A DNA stretch of 64,000 bases from Kingdonia uniflora (Eukaryota; Streptophyta; Magnoliopsida; Ranunculales; Circaeasteraceae): assembly GCA_014058105.1 (NCBI GenBank), contig JACGCM010002112.1:744001-808000 (forward strand), written 5' to 3'. Numbering within the stretch: position 1 is the first letter of the stretch; every line of letters begins with the position of its first letter. The position numbers and the translations under genes are program-made. This document shows, one piece after another, positions 46,451 to 58,169 of the stretch. Under the pieces are notes generated by a model. That model did not search any database and had not been told where the DNA came from. It saw only the letters and a list, made by a program, of their open reading frames with translations.

Positions 46451-46732
46451 GGTTTACAAAAATGTCCATGGATTTGAAGTTAGACTTCCCAAAATGTCCC
46501 TAATTTTGTAGTGGAGAAAATTTGTGGGGTGGACTTCCATTTATACCTACCGTTTCAAAAGGTAATTACTATTGAGATGCAGATTTGGCATATACGAAAT
46601 GGGGGCATTTTAGTATTAAATAAATTTTGAGAATAAACAAAATGATCCTCATGATCTAACGGCTGTGTTATAAACTAAACCATATATTTTTCTCAACATG
46701 TGTAGGGTAGGGAGATCAACAGCCGAGATTGA

Positions 46733-46767
46733 TTCTCATGGCATAGCTATTCCTTTAGTATTATAGA
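46733..46767 (-). other. Helitron C 5' terminus
   Basis: The minus strand starts TCTATAATACTAAAGGAATA and continues GCTATGCCATGAG, with host A before it (plus T at 46768). A TC start in an A/T insertion site is canonical. Confidence 0.82.
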
Positions 46768-46999
46768 TAAATTTCATTTTACAACTGTTTATCTTTCTAT
46801 TGCAAGAGTTTTTTAACAATGATGTGTTTGCCATCTATGAGATTTAATAGTGAAATCATATGACGTGGGGGTGAAACCTGAAATAGAATGGGTGGGTAGT
46901 TTCTTTTTGTTTGTTGGATGGCTTAAACTTTATCTAAGCCATTGGTTTGCATTTTATTTTTATTTTTTTGCATCGGAAAAGTCACCAATTTGAGTTTAT

Positions 47000-47030
47000 C
47001 TTGATACAAGTACCTAGAATGTAATATAGA
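47000..47030 (-). other. Helitron B 5' terminus
   Basis: The minus strand starts TCTATATTACATTCTAGG and continues TACTTGTATCAAG. The same start occurs at 17381 (Helitron A) and, on the plus strand, at 48683 (Helitron D). Confidence 0.82.
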
Positions 47031-47239
47031 TTATATGGTTCAGTCAAACAGACTAGTGAGATGTTAAAGTTAGAATTCAAGATTTTAAGTAGAAATTCTA
47101 ACCTTCAGCCAAACACACATAAGTTTTTTTCAATCTTCTAACCTCAATCTTTTATACTCTTCTCATCTTTTCTTACCTCTTCTCACGAAAAAAAACAAAA
47201 AACAAAAAACAAACACGGCCTAAGATTATGTGGAAGAAG

Positions 47240-47990
47240 TTAACACTACTACTGCCAAAAAGGGTGGACATAACGACACTCCACGTAAAAGGCGTTAGCA
47301 GCCCCAAATTCCAGTCAACGCTGGTCCAAGTGGCTCAAACACCAGTTTGACTTCTGATCTAGATGATGCGTAACTCGAGGATCGCTTAAATAATAAAGAA
47401 AAAGGAAAGCCACCAATAATTCAAAAAGGTTTTTGTACCCTCTTTTTTCTTATCTACTGACTCTTATTTTATCTACCGAGTTCGCTAATATCTCTCTACC
47501 GTAACTCACATCATTTATGCTTAGTTTTCTCAATGGATTCCAATAAGACAGTCCTACATCCTCAACTCTCATTGACAGTCAATGATATTGTACCAGAAAC
47601 AATGCCAGCTGATGTTCCATCATTCTCTTACATACCAGCGGAGTACATGAAATCAGAGCGCGTTGTTTTAGAGATTTTGACTGAACCTTTTGACCAAGGC
47701 CGGCCCTGGCCTTTTGAAGGCCCTGTGCAAAAAATTACAATGAGCCTTTTTTACTATTTTTTTTTGTTTTTGTTTAGAGAGAGATAAAAGATTAATGGGT
47801 TTGGTTGTTTGGGCATTATAACTTGTATATTGTAAGTTTGTAACTTGAATAATGGGTTGGGTTATAATTTTTTTTGGGCTATAGGCATTTTTTTTGTTGG
47901 GCCTTGTGCCGTCGCACATGTGGCACACCCCCATGGTCGGGCCTGCTTTTGACGTCCGAGAATGTCTCTACTTAAGTCAGGTAGGGTTCT
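47240..47990 (+). pseudogene. Unidentified ORF remnant split by a MITE
   Basis: The plus strand reads AKKGGHNDTPRKRR, a stop, then NAGPSGSNTSLTSDLDD. After an intron-like T-rich segment, from ATG 47533, it reads MDSNKTVLHPQLSLTVNDIV and IPAEYMKSERVVLEILTEP. Removing the MITE and one copy of its 8-bp duplication continues the frame as FDVRECLYLSQ up to CAG/GTAGGG, a splice donor. I do not recognise the product. The basic head and Ser/Asp-rich segment suggest a nuclear or transposon-derived protein. Confidence 0.35.
47695..47945. mobile_element. hAT-type MITE, 251 bp
   Basis: Terminal inverted repeats are imperfect: left CAAGGCCGGCCCTGG, right (complement) CAGGCCCGACCATGG. A perfect 8-bp target duplication CTTTTGAC flanks it (47687-47694 and 47946-47953), the size made by hAT transposases. 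The GGCCGGCCC-type end is common among plant hAT elements. No coding capacity. Confidence 0.85.
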
Positions 47991-48682
47991 AATATGTAGG
48001 GATGAAGTTACTAGTTTTGACATGTAGGATATAAAGTTAGAATATAAACATGTAAGGGATGAAGTTAGGGTGCTATCAGAACTTAACCAAAATAGCTTAG
48101 TTACGGTAGTTTAACCACCCGTGTTATACTTGGTACGGTACCGTGTGCATGACATGAACTCAGAAGTTCATAGAAAATATAAATCTTACTGTGTTAACAT
48201 ACGGTATAAAACTTTGAGTGTAATGGCATTGTAATAACGGATACTTTATCATATGATTCACTTACGTTACCGTATTTGGCCAAGAATATACCACAGAAGG
48301 ACCATTAAAAATTGCACCAGTAAGACCTAACGACTTTACAGTATAATTTTTTTGGGGTTATGGCACCGTAATATCAGATACAGTAGAGTATTTCTTAGTT
48401 ATGTTATTGTACTTGGGCTACAAAAATGCCTCAGAAGGCCCATTAAAAATTAAACTGGTAAGTCATATCTTACGGTCCTGTAAATGAGCTTGCAGTGTTG
48501 GAAAACATTTGATGCGGTATCATGTATCATTGTAGCGATGCTATAATGTATCTGAATTCCCGCACTGCTAGCCAAGCATCACGTTCCTTCCCCTCTCCTA
48601 GGTAGGAAGGGGAAAAAATCTCACACTCTAGACCTGTATTATCTTGGGCACGTTTCACACAGTCATTTAGTACGGTTGGTCA
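47954..48682. repeat. Non-coding stretch with a degenerate tandem duplication
   Basis: No gene. About 48215-48335 and 48356-48480 are diverged direct copies about 141 bp apart: 'ggcattgtaataacggata' versus 'ggcaccgtaatatcagata', and 'cagaaggaccattaaaaatt' versus 'cagaaggcccattaaaaatt'. The upstream part (47985-48060) has short repeats of 'atgtaggatgaagtta'-like words. Confidence 0.65.
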
Positions 48683-51025
48683 TCTATATTACATTCTAGT
48701 GTACTTGTATCAAGACAAACTCGAGTTGATAAGTTTCTCGTGGCATACAACTAGAGTCAAGGGTCAAGATTTAAGTATTCTTTTCAAAACTGCTGAAACT
48801 ACCAAAGCAATAACGATTTTGAGAAAACTCCTACAACAGTTTGACAAGTGTCATGTCCATACTTTTAAGTCTTAACTACTCTAAAAAAAATGTTTTGTAA
48901 AATTTAGCGACCCGCGCATCCTCTATTTACTCTCTCTTTCACTCCGAACCCGGTACACAATTTTTACATACAAAAAACACTTCTTTCTCAAGACCTTCAT
49001 CTCTTCTGAATCTACCCAAACTGGCACGTAACTTCTTCCTCATGTGCTTTCTCTACTCTTTTCCTTTTCTCTCTCTACGGGCGAACTCCATCTTTGAGCA
49101 AACGAAATTGCATTTACGATTGGTAATTTCATCTCTCCTTTTGTCCTGTACAAAATGAGATTATTGTATTTAAGGTTTTTAGTTTGGATTTGGGAGAGAT
49201 GTTGCTCTTTGTTGGCATGTTTGTCATCGAGTTGATCGTTGTAATTTTACATTTTCATAATACCCAATCTCTCACTCTCTACAGAGAAGTCTTGATTTTT
49301 TGTTTTTTGTTTTTATAGGATGGGGAACGGACTAGTGAATTAGACAAGAGTTGTGATCTGTGTTAATAATGGATTGGTTAGTGAATTACCTTATTTATAA
49401 TATCTCATTGATTTATAATGCAAAGGCAAATTAATGTCGATGTGAGAAGCCCTTGAAATGATTGATGAAATGTCACATTGAGATATATTTTTCAAATCAC
49501 AAAAGCAAGATCTTGATACACATATTTTTGGTTTTTTATATTATCTTATGGGTCTATAATCTTGATATACATAGATTGTCTCTATATAACTAACTGTGAA
49601 GAATATGGGCCATTTTCTACTCACGGTTTAGGTAGTTTCCATAGTTTCATTTTCCCATGTTTATTTATAGGTTTTAGACAGATTTTTCTTATCAATTAAT
49701 AAATGTATTCTATTTTTTAAGCCGATCTCAACTATGTAATGCGTAGAGTCACACTCATAAGAATTATGGTAGAAATAATTTGAAGATGAATCACCATCCG
49801 GGTTGACATGCTTAATTTTTATTAGAGAACGATGGAGAACGATAAGTGATGATGAGATCCTATGTATTTTTTTTCTTCCCTTGCGGTCATGTCAGTAACA
49901 ATATAATGTAATTTTGAAGAGTTAGAAGAAAGAGCAGGTAAGTTTACTTAAAAGTTTCAAACAAAACTTTTTGATAATCTGGTGCATTTTGGAAGATTTA
50001 GATAAGAGGACTGTCAGTTCACTTGAAAATTAAAAGAAATTATTTCGTAATGAATAATTTGGGAGATACTTGGAATCATCTTAAACTTTAAAGCTGGACT
50101 TCCTTGCATTTCATTGCTTCCATTGATAAGTCTCATGCTTGGTGCCATTTAATGTCCAGTTGAATCTCTTAAGTATGATGCTTACTCCAATTTTGGTTAT
50201 AATTAAATTTTGGGTCTTCTCAGTTTCTCTTTCCCAGGGGATAGGGATGGCGTAGACAACGGATACCAATCAAGATCATTATATGCAAAATATAAGTTCA
50301 AAGGTTTGAGATGTCATATTCATTGATATCAATGTTACGATGAGTATGTAGAGATTTTTCGTGTTTCTTTAAGTTTGATGGATGGTTGTTTTCAACAAAG
50401 ACTAATAAGTTCATAATCAAAATCAAATAATTTTTCCTATGCCTTTTTCTGTAACTTAAATGTCATTTCATATTTCACATTTCACATTTCACATTTCAGT
50501 GTTATTGTTTTCATATCCCCGTTATCTATCTAAGGTCTCAGAATGACAATGTAAATTTTGGTATAAGTGATGGTGTATTTAAGTTTAAAGGCATTGGAGT
50601 TGGCTTCAAAAACTAATCAAAGCATTTATTGTATTGGATCAGTTTTAGAGTTAAGGAGCGTGAGAGGGAAAATGGGAGGGAGATGATTCCTCAAATGGAG
50701 CCAGAAAATCTCCTCATGATAATTGAAGAAGTCACTTCCAATGATAGACACTTCGGCATGTGCACACATCGGGCGTGAAGAAACAAAGATGTGTCAGGGT
50801 TATCGTTAATATAGATTGCACCGAAGGCACTTACGGTGCATAGTCATGGGTAGTACTATAAAAGAAAAGAAAATGTATCAACAAGTTTTATAGTATGGAA
50901 CAAATAAAAAAAATGTACTTACATTTTTTACAGTGCGTGAGAAAAATATTCAGCATATTAGTTACATAAATAGCGTCGAAGGCGCATCAACGTTGTTGCC
51001 CGTACGTAGTCACGGGTAGTAATAG
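48683..51025 (+). mobile_element. Helitron D, short non-autonomous member of the A/B family
   Basis: On the plus strand it starts TCTATATTACATTCTAG at 48683 after host A. It ends with hairpin CCCGTACGTAGTCACGGG (50999-51016), TAGTA and ATAG at 51022-51025 (CTAG with one change), followed by host T. Subterminal sequence before the hairpin (gcgtcgaaggcgcatcaacg) matches the A/B 3' subterminal region. A second, more decayed 3' end of the same type lies at about 50833-50859. The length of 2.3 kb and lack of ORFs make it non-autonomous. Confidence 0.72.
50833..50859 (+). other. Decayed internal Helitron 3' end in Helitron D
   Basis: ACGGTGCATAGTCATGGG followed by TAGTACTAT resembles the family hairpin and CTAG end with several changes. 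It lies 166 bases upstream of the outer 3' end. Confidence 0.6.
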
Positions 51026-52335
51026 TAAAAGATAATGTGTGCTGGCCGATACTGCCATCGTTAGACACTTGGAGAAGGCACCGACACCATAAAGGATTCG
51101 AGGTTCCTGACGAATGGAAGGCACGTATGAAAAGTTTTAAAAAGGTCATGCATGGAAAAGACATTACCACGAATGGTTTTTAGGGGAATGGATTGTGTGG
51201 TTTTATAAGACAAAAACATGTTTGCATTGTTTATGGCTTTGTAAGAATGGAAATTATGATTTTAAATACTCCAAGATGCAAACTTTCCAAAATTGATACT
51301 TTAACAAGGCTCTTCCAAAATCAATACTAAAATTACCAAATGGATACTGGTCCTACCTACTATCCCCTAGATGCTACCCCTATTCTTATGCATTAAATGT
51401 TGATGAATAGTATAATTATCTATAGTTATAAGAGGGAAGATTCCCCCCAAAATAAACTACCAACCTTAAAAATCAAAGTAGCTTCTTCTTCTTCTTCTTC
51501 TTTTTTCTACAAAAAAGCTTCTGGCGATTCTCTCCATTCTCCTTGTTGTACTATTTATTTTCTTGATGTACCAAGTCTTCTAACCATCGTTGCGCATTCG
51601 TTGAAGTCCTTACACAGAGGTCATTGGGAAGATAAAGATTGTTGTTATCCTAGAGTTATTCTCGTTGTTAAAGAATGTTGTTATCTTTCTCTCCAATCGT
51701 TGAAGTAAATATCATCTCTAACTTTGTATCCATCATATCTGACTTTGTATCCGCATCATGATTTGTCCTATTTATCTTAAGTAAAGATGTTATGTAAGAT
51801 GATATACATTGTTATCAATATGAACTTAATCAATTTTTGTTTGGTACTTTATCATTTATCTTCAACTACTTTACCATTTGTCTTGTGTCATATTTATCAT
51901 AAATATCTGCTACTTTATCATCGGCATTGTCTGAAGTTATTCATCTCTTGTCTAATTTATGTCATTTTTTTAAGGGATGGCTAACATTTGTTTGAGGGAT
52001 GGCTGGAGTTGAGCTTTATTTCATTTGTCTTCTGCTACTTTATTATTTATCTTATACTACTTTATTATTTTTCTTGTGTCATTTTTATCATTTATTTACT
52101 GCTACTTTATCACCGGCATTGTTAATTTATATCATTTATTTCAGGGATGGCTATTATTTGTTTGAGGGACAGAGTTGAGCTTTATATCATGTCTTCTGCT
52201 ACTTTATCATTTGTCTTATGCTACTTTATCAATTGTATTGTGCATCCTTACCATTTTTCTTGTGTTATTTTTATCATTTGATTTATGCTACTTTATCACT
52301 GACATTGTTTATTTATATAATTTGTTTTAGGGATG
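51026..52335. other. MULE left flank, TTTATCAT-rich, no gene
   Basis: A (CTT)n run lies at 51481-51502. From about 51840 to 52330 the words 'tttatcatttgtctt', 'gctactttatca' and 'gggatggct' recur many times at uneven spacing. An ORF at 51397-51708 crosses simple repeats and is not convincing. The stretch probably belongs to the MULE. Confidence 0.5.
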
Positions 52336-55335
52336 GTTGAAGTTCAATTTTATACCATTGTTTATTTTGGGGAGGGGGGGATATCGTACCTCCAAAGATT
52401 AGATTAATTGTTAGTTATGTTGGAGGAAGTACGAAACTTACCACACTAAGAGCGTACACATCATATGAAGATTTCGTTACACTCCTTGAAGAAACAAGCA
52501 AAATCCATCAGGAGGACTATAAGATGTACAACTTTGTCCATGGTTGTGCATGCATAATTTCATCAGTCCAGGACTTTACCGTAATGATCAATATGCATCA
52601 AAGCAGTCCTGACACACCCTTTCACATATGAATTGTTAATGAGCGTAGGGTACCTTCCCAGAACTCCCATAACTTTGTTTCTGATTTTGGTTTAGGTAAA
52701 GGGTTGTCCACCACCAAAGATATTGGTTCAGGTAAAGGGCTATCCCAAAATAGTATTCAGATGTTTGAAGCAGGGGGGGTTGCGTCATAACTCATTTCAT
52801 GATCCTGAACCTGAATAAAGGGATTACCCTAAAACAAACGGGCAGAAGGCTTGATCTACGTTGGTTTCGACCTTTAGTGCATGATGTTCCTTAATCAAAT
52901 AAACCTTTTGAAACTATCCCTACTGATGTTCCTCTCTCAAATGAACCTATGGTAACTAATGTTCCTCTCTTAAATAAACCTATGTTAACTAATATTCCTT
53001 TTTCAATTTAACCTAAACCTATCATTGGACAAACTGAACCTTCAGATAAGAACGCAACATTTGTTATTTGTAATGAGGGTTTTAAAATTTCGTATTATAT
53101 TATTATCATGCTAAGAAACATTTTTGTCATCTGTTTAGCTGAATTACGATTTGAGTCACAACCCCAACAGGCAAAAGATCTCCTAGATTTCTGCTTTAAA
53201 TCTGTTGCGTACACAGATGATCTTTATAACTTCAATAAGGAGTTTAAGATTGGTGATCTATATCGAGATAAAATTGAATTCAAGAATAACATACGAGCTT
53301 ATGCAGTTGTAAACAAGTTTTATCTCGTACAAGTTCTGAGCAACGAATACAAAATTGTCGTACGTTGCAAAGGTTATAATTGTTCTTGGTGGATTTACAC
53401 GACAAAGTTGCTTGGTTTTGCCCTATATAGAGTAAGTGCTTATTTCTCTGTGCATGCATACATGTATCAGAGTAGAAACTAAGAATATGAATGTGTATAA
53501 GGCAACATCTAGTAGACGAGTTGCTTCTATAATCAAGTGAAAACTACGAAAAGGCCCAAACTATAAAGCTACAGGAATTATTCAAGGTATGCATATTAAT
53601 CACAATATTGATGTAACATACAATCTTGCCTAATGTGCAAAAAAAAAAAAAAAAAAAAAGCAACTCAGAGGTAATATCATATATTTGCCATTTGTTCGCC
53701 CATCACTCGTCATTTGTACAATCATATTTATTATTTGATCTTATGTCATTTGTTCGAAACACTTTCTCATTTGTCCTATAATATTTATCATTTGTTTGTT
53801 CCACAATTTTATTTGATCTAGTGTATTTATTTAAGATACGAGGCATCTTTAAACATGCATACCAACTACTGACAAGCTATTTTGCTGAAGTGAGGTTGGT
53901 TGACCCAAATTTTGTATTTGACATACAAACTACGAGTTGTAAGGATAAAAGATTCACAAGGCATTTTTGGTGTTTTGGTGCTCCCAAAAAAACTTATAAA
54001 CTATTGAGACCCATTATAGTGATTGACAAAACTTTTTTGAAAGGGAGATATCGTGATACTCTACTAACAGCCATCACCATTAACCCAAACAATCATATTT
54101 TTCCACTTGAGTTTTCAGTAACAGGGTCGAAGACCATAAAAAATTGGACATACTTCCTGGAGATGTTCGAGTCTAATTTCTACAGTTTTGACAATAGATT
54201 CATCGTTATCTCTGACAGGAACCCTAGAATTATTAATATTGTACCCAAGGTGTTTTCATTTTCTATCCATTTATTTTATACCTTCCACATATCGAATAAC
54301 ATTAAAACTATCTTCGAAAGTATGAGGATCGTATTTAGTATGGCAGCAGAGGCTCTAATTAGCATTAATTTTGATAAATGCATAAATTTTATCCAAAATA
54401 TGAATCTAATGGGTCTCCAATACATACTAGGTATTCCCAAGGAAACCCGATCTAATCTATACATTACAATGAGTAGGTATGTTATCATTCTTTATTGATA
54501 AACTTGGTATTAATTATTACAAGACTAGTCATTATTACTCCTTTGTAATTGTTCCTTTTCAATTTGTCATCACTTCGTACTCATTTGTTATTTCTTTGCC
54601 ATTATTTTTTATTAGTTCAGACACGGAGTGACTTATACTTATCACGTCGAGAGTTGGAATAATTTTATTGTAAAAGTAAAATATCCCCTTATCTATATGT
54701 TTATTGAGGAATTGCGCAGAATCTATTCAGAAATATCCTACACATATAGGGAGGAAGCTGAGATGTGTCAAGCTCACTTAACGCCATGGGCTAAGGATCA
54801 CTGTGAGAGCATAAAGTTTGTGGTAGATTCACTATCCTACAGGGTTCATATAATACGTCACCATTTTCTGATGACTAGTTATGGGAGAACCGATTCATTA
54901 AATATTGAAGATGGTAGTTGTTTTTGTCGTTGGTGACAAACGATGGGGATACCTTATGAACACGGAGTACACACTCTCGGTCTTATTAATGTTAATTCAA
55001 CTACACATGTCTATGAGTACTTCACAAATGATAGATACATATGAACCGATATGGATTCCTATCAGAGGAATCAAGCAGTGGGAATTTTAAGAACTGATCA
55101 ACGTGTTCGTGCTCATATACTAAGACTTCAAACTGGTCGTCCTCGTACACATATGAAAAGAAGGAAAAAAATGCCAGGTTTGGTCACCAAACTAGGATTT
55201 TGTAGTAAGTGCCGAAAAAAAGGACATAATCGTTGTTCTTGTAAGCTTATGCCAATCCCATCTGACGATAATACATGTCCGATAGTGGCACCATCTTTTA
55301 CGATGAGCACTAAGCCACCTGTGATCCCAGATTAA
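52336..55335 (+). pseudogene. MULE (Mutator-like) transposase, decayed
   Basis: The product would be a Mutator-type transposase. An N-terminal PB1-like part (PPKIRLIVSYVGGSTKLTTL, then YKMYNFVHGCACIISSVQDF) lies at 52380-52620. The MuDR-type DNA-binding domain at 53245-53410 reads FKIGDLYRDKIEFKNNIRAY and VVRCKGYNCSWWIY. The MULE catalytic domain at 53821-54480 reads PIIVIDKTFLKGRYRDTLLT (first Asp), FPLEFSVTGSKTIKNWTYFL and RFIVISDRNPRII (second Asp). A SWIM-type zinc finger near 54915-54970 reads CFCRWQTMGIPYEHGV, with one Cys position occupied by Tyr. A C-terminal knuckle FCSKCRKKGHNRCSCK lies at 55200-55245. Stops, frame changes and intron-like spacers (including a poly-A run at 53639-53659) interrupt it. 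Terminal inverted repeats were not found by eye. Confidence 0.88.
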
Positions 55336-55369
55336 GATGTTATAATCAGTTTGCACTGAAGATTTTGGG

Positions 55370-55960
55370 TACTCTATTTATCATTTGAACATATATGATA
55401 AGCTGACATTTTGGGCATTTTAAGTTGTATTTTGGGTATATTTATCATTTGTCTGTTGATCTTTCATCATCAGTTTTGTTAAGTTCATCATTTAACTATG
55501 TGTCGGGTATCATTATTTGAATATGAAATTTAGTTTTGATGCCGACATATCATTTTCTTCAACTGAACTATCATTTGTTTGTTACTATTTTATCATCAGT
55601 TTTGTTAAGTTCATCATTTAACTGTCATTTGTTGGTAGAGAATTTATCATTTGTTTGTTGCCCACATATCATTATTTGCTTCCACTGAACTGCCATTTAT
55701 TTATAAATAAATTTTCATTTGAATTTGAAATTTCATTTTGATGCCCACATATCATTTGCTTCCACTAAACTGTCATTTGTTCATAGAGAATTTATCATTT
55801 GTTTGTTGCTCTTTTATCAACAGTTTTGTTTAGTTTATCATTTAACTGTTATTTGTTCATTGAGAATTTATCATTTGAATATGAAATTTAGTTTTGATAC
55901 CCACATATGATTTGCTTTTATTGAACTATCATTTGTTCATAGAGAATTAATGATTCTTCT
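55370..55960. repeat. TCATTTGT-rich repeat block downstream of the MULE ORF
   Basis: The words 'atcatttgtttgttgctct', 'atcagttttgttaagttcat', 'catttaactgt', 'tgatgcccacatatcattt' and 'catttgttcatagagaattt' recur two to four times each in shuffled order. It is not a simple tandem array. Related words occur at 51840-52330, 53690-53815, 54535-54610 and 56800-56930. Confidence 0.7.
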
Positions 55961-56069
55961 TCAGATGAGTCATATCCTTTGTTGATACACATTTTTCATG
56001 CTACAAATGGAACCCACTATTTGAAAGCCAAAATCAAATGAATCAAAACAAAACAAATGCTCATAACTC

Positions 56070-56478
56070 CTCACTTAAGGATTCCTGATCGCGTTCCATA
56101 GCCATGTTCTTCTACTCGAGATAACTAATCTTATCAGCCAACTCCTCCTATAGTTTCTTGTGCTCATCTCGGTCAAACTTTAGGGCGTAAACCTGATCTT
56201 CTAAGAAGTGGATATTTAATTTAAGGGCTTTATTCTTTATGCTAACTTTATCCAGTTCTTCCTCCATGTCATCAAAGTCTCCTAATTTTTCCTTGTACTA
56301 TTCATAATGCCCTTTCAACAGTTGTGCCTTCTCACCGGAGTAATCCTTCTCCATTAGGTAAATTATATTCAATTTGAAGAGACGTTCGTTATTTGTTTCT
56401 TCTTCAATCCCTTCTGCCTGAAACCAATCTCGAGTTGTATTTGAAGAGACATGGCTAAATCGAGTGGATTGTACCATT
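56070..56478 (-). pseudogene. Coiled-coil protein remnant beside the MULE, opposite strand
   Basis: From ATG 56478 the frame reads MVQSTRFSHVSSNTTRDWFQ, AEGIEEETNNERLFKLNIIY, LMEKDYSGEKAQLLKGHYE, a stop, YKEKLGDFDDMEEELDKVSI, KNKALKLNIHFLEDQVYALK, a second in-frame stop, then EELADKISYLE and a third stop. Heptad-like spacing of Leu/Ile in a charged background indicates a coiled coil. Three stops in one otherwise continuous frame show recent decay. The family is unknown. It may be a second MULE gene or captured cargo. Confidence 0.55.
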
Positions 56479-56944
56479 TTTGGCTTTATTTTTTTTATCT
56501 CGTCATGTGTTGAAAAGAGTGGGTTTTTGGTTCAAATAGTTGAATATTAATGATATATACTGGGGAATTGAATGACTTGAGATAAATTTCTTGAATTGGG
56601 AATAAACTTTGAATCACGCGTGACAGGGTTTAGGGTAGCAGGCAACACGTGGGTATTGTGGATATGTTTGTTGTACATGTAATTTACACTCCCTGTATCA
56701 TAATCGAAGAAAATTTAAGCTGAGTTGTCTAATCAAGCATTAAAGATTGACTTGTCACATCGACTGTATAAAAATGAATCTATCAGAATTAAAGCGGATT
56801 ATTTGTCATTGATTCATACATAGAGTGTCATTGTAATGTAGTGAATTGTCACCATAAAAATAATGTCATTTTCTATAAAGGATTTGCCATCTTTTCATGC
56901 AAAATTTGTCATTTATCTGCAACGAATTGTAACCTTATTGAGGT

Positions 56945-57133
56945 ATGGTATTTAAAGCCATATGTAATTTAAATGAAAACTTTCCATATATGTTAGTAGA
57001 TCTTTCTTCAATGTCCGAATACGAGGCCAGGAAAATTCATTTCGAAGTACTTCAATCCGAGGCCAAACGTCTAAGGAAAAGGATGCGATTATTGTATGAA
57101 TTTATTCCAAAGAGGTTGAAAGAATGCCCCTAA
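56945..57133 (+). CDS. Small charged ORF of unknown function
   Basis: 62 residues from ATG 56945: LVDLSSMSEYEARKIHFEVL and QSEAKRLRKRMRLLYEFIPK, helical and basic. A further frame (57140-57199: MEELNLTIKGQEKENMRMEF) follows after a stop. It resembles the coiled-coil style of the 56070-56478 remnant, but I cannot relate them. It might be part of the same decayed MULE. Confidence 0.3.
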   Translation: MVFKAICNLNENFPYMLVDLSSMSEYEARKIHFEVLQSEAKRLRKRMRLLYEFIPKRLKECP

Positions 57134-57475
57134 GTACAATGGAAGAGCTAAATCTAACAATTAAAGGGCAAGAAAAGGAGAACATGAGGATGGAGTTTTG
57201 AGAGAATCGCTAAAAAAATAGCCTTTTATAGAAATATTGGTTAGGATGATAGCTTCGATGAGTACAGTAGACTTGTTCCTGAAGCTGTGCTGTCTCTAGT
57301 GGCCTTAGTCGGAGACATTCTACCATTCGAGATGATGTAACGTGTGCGACCTCAGTTCTCGACCAAGATTGACAGAGAGAAGTCAATAGACCTTAATTAG
57401 TCGAAGACATTCCATCATTCGAGAAGATGTCACGTCTGTAACCACAATTCTTGATCTACTAAAAGTAACCGTTAT

Positions 57476-57958
57476 TGTAGTGGCGTGTTTTCTGGAAGAA
57501 GAATCTTCACCAATACTTATTTGTAAAGAGAATGTAATAAAGCTAGATAAAACAAGATTTATCGTAGATAACTCAGTAAAGGCTGAGAAAAACCACGACC
57601 TCGAGGAGGATTTTTATGTAAAATCCAGTAAGATACTAGTTATTACACATTTTGAGTGATGTTGGATTTAAGAAGTAAGAATAGTAAAAGATTGCGGTCC
57701 TGTAGAATCTATTCTCTGCCTGTATTTATAGTCATATAGGCAGTTTTACAAAAAGAAAGAAATAGTCTCCTATTCAGGGGGAGTGGGCAAACTTTGCGGA
57801 TCTCTAACTGTTCTCTCTTAACCAGGCTTCAACAGATACTTTTGGCAAGTCGAAGACTTATAATAACTTCTAGAATAATGGCATTCGATCAGGTATGGCT
57901 GTCTTGGACTATACTCTGCTGGCTTACTCTTGTCAAATCTGGGGAATATGCTACTACA
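57476..57958 (-). repeat. Tat-2 3' LTR (predicted)
   Basis: The right end ...ATGCTACTACA at 57958 equals the Tat-1 LTR end, and a purine tract adjoins it. The left end is placed at TGTAGTGG (57476) by likeness to TGTAGGGA of Tat-1. A TATA-like word (ctgtatttatag) lies near 57719. No second LTR is available in the window for proof. Confidence 0.6.
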
Positions 57959-57974
57959 ATCACCCCATTCTCGA
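57959..57974 (-). other. Tat-2 polypurine tract
   Basis: The minus strand reads CGAGAATGGGGTGAT directly before the LTR, at the same place as the Tat-1 tract. Confidence 0.5.
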
Positions 57975-58121
57975 TAGAAGCACTTGTGGTTGTGTCGAGA
58001 AGAAGTTGGAAGCTGAAGAGGTTGCTGAATGAGAAGATAAGTCGTCTGCATTATTTTTGAGGTCAAAGGAATTGTATTTGGTTAAGTCATTCTCAAGGCG
58101 CAATTAATGCAGTACATTGGG

Positions 58122-58129
58122 TATAAATA
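58122..58129 (+). promoter_or_regulatory. TATA box of antisense module 1 (Tat-2)
   Basis: TATAAATA on the strand opposite integrase, 48 bases before the ATG at 58170. It takes the same place as module 1 of Tat-1. Confidence 0.5.
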
Positions 58130-58169
58130 GGGGGTTATTGAGGGTGGAATGGTGGTGGTTTTTAGAAGG

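Noticed and set aside
47533..47787. 84-residue ORF ending in a phenylalanine-rich tail
   Set aside because: Its C-terminal third is MITE sequence. The real frame is better read across the excised MITE.
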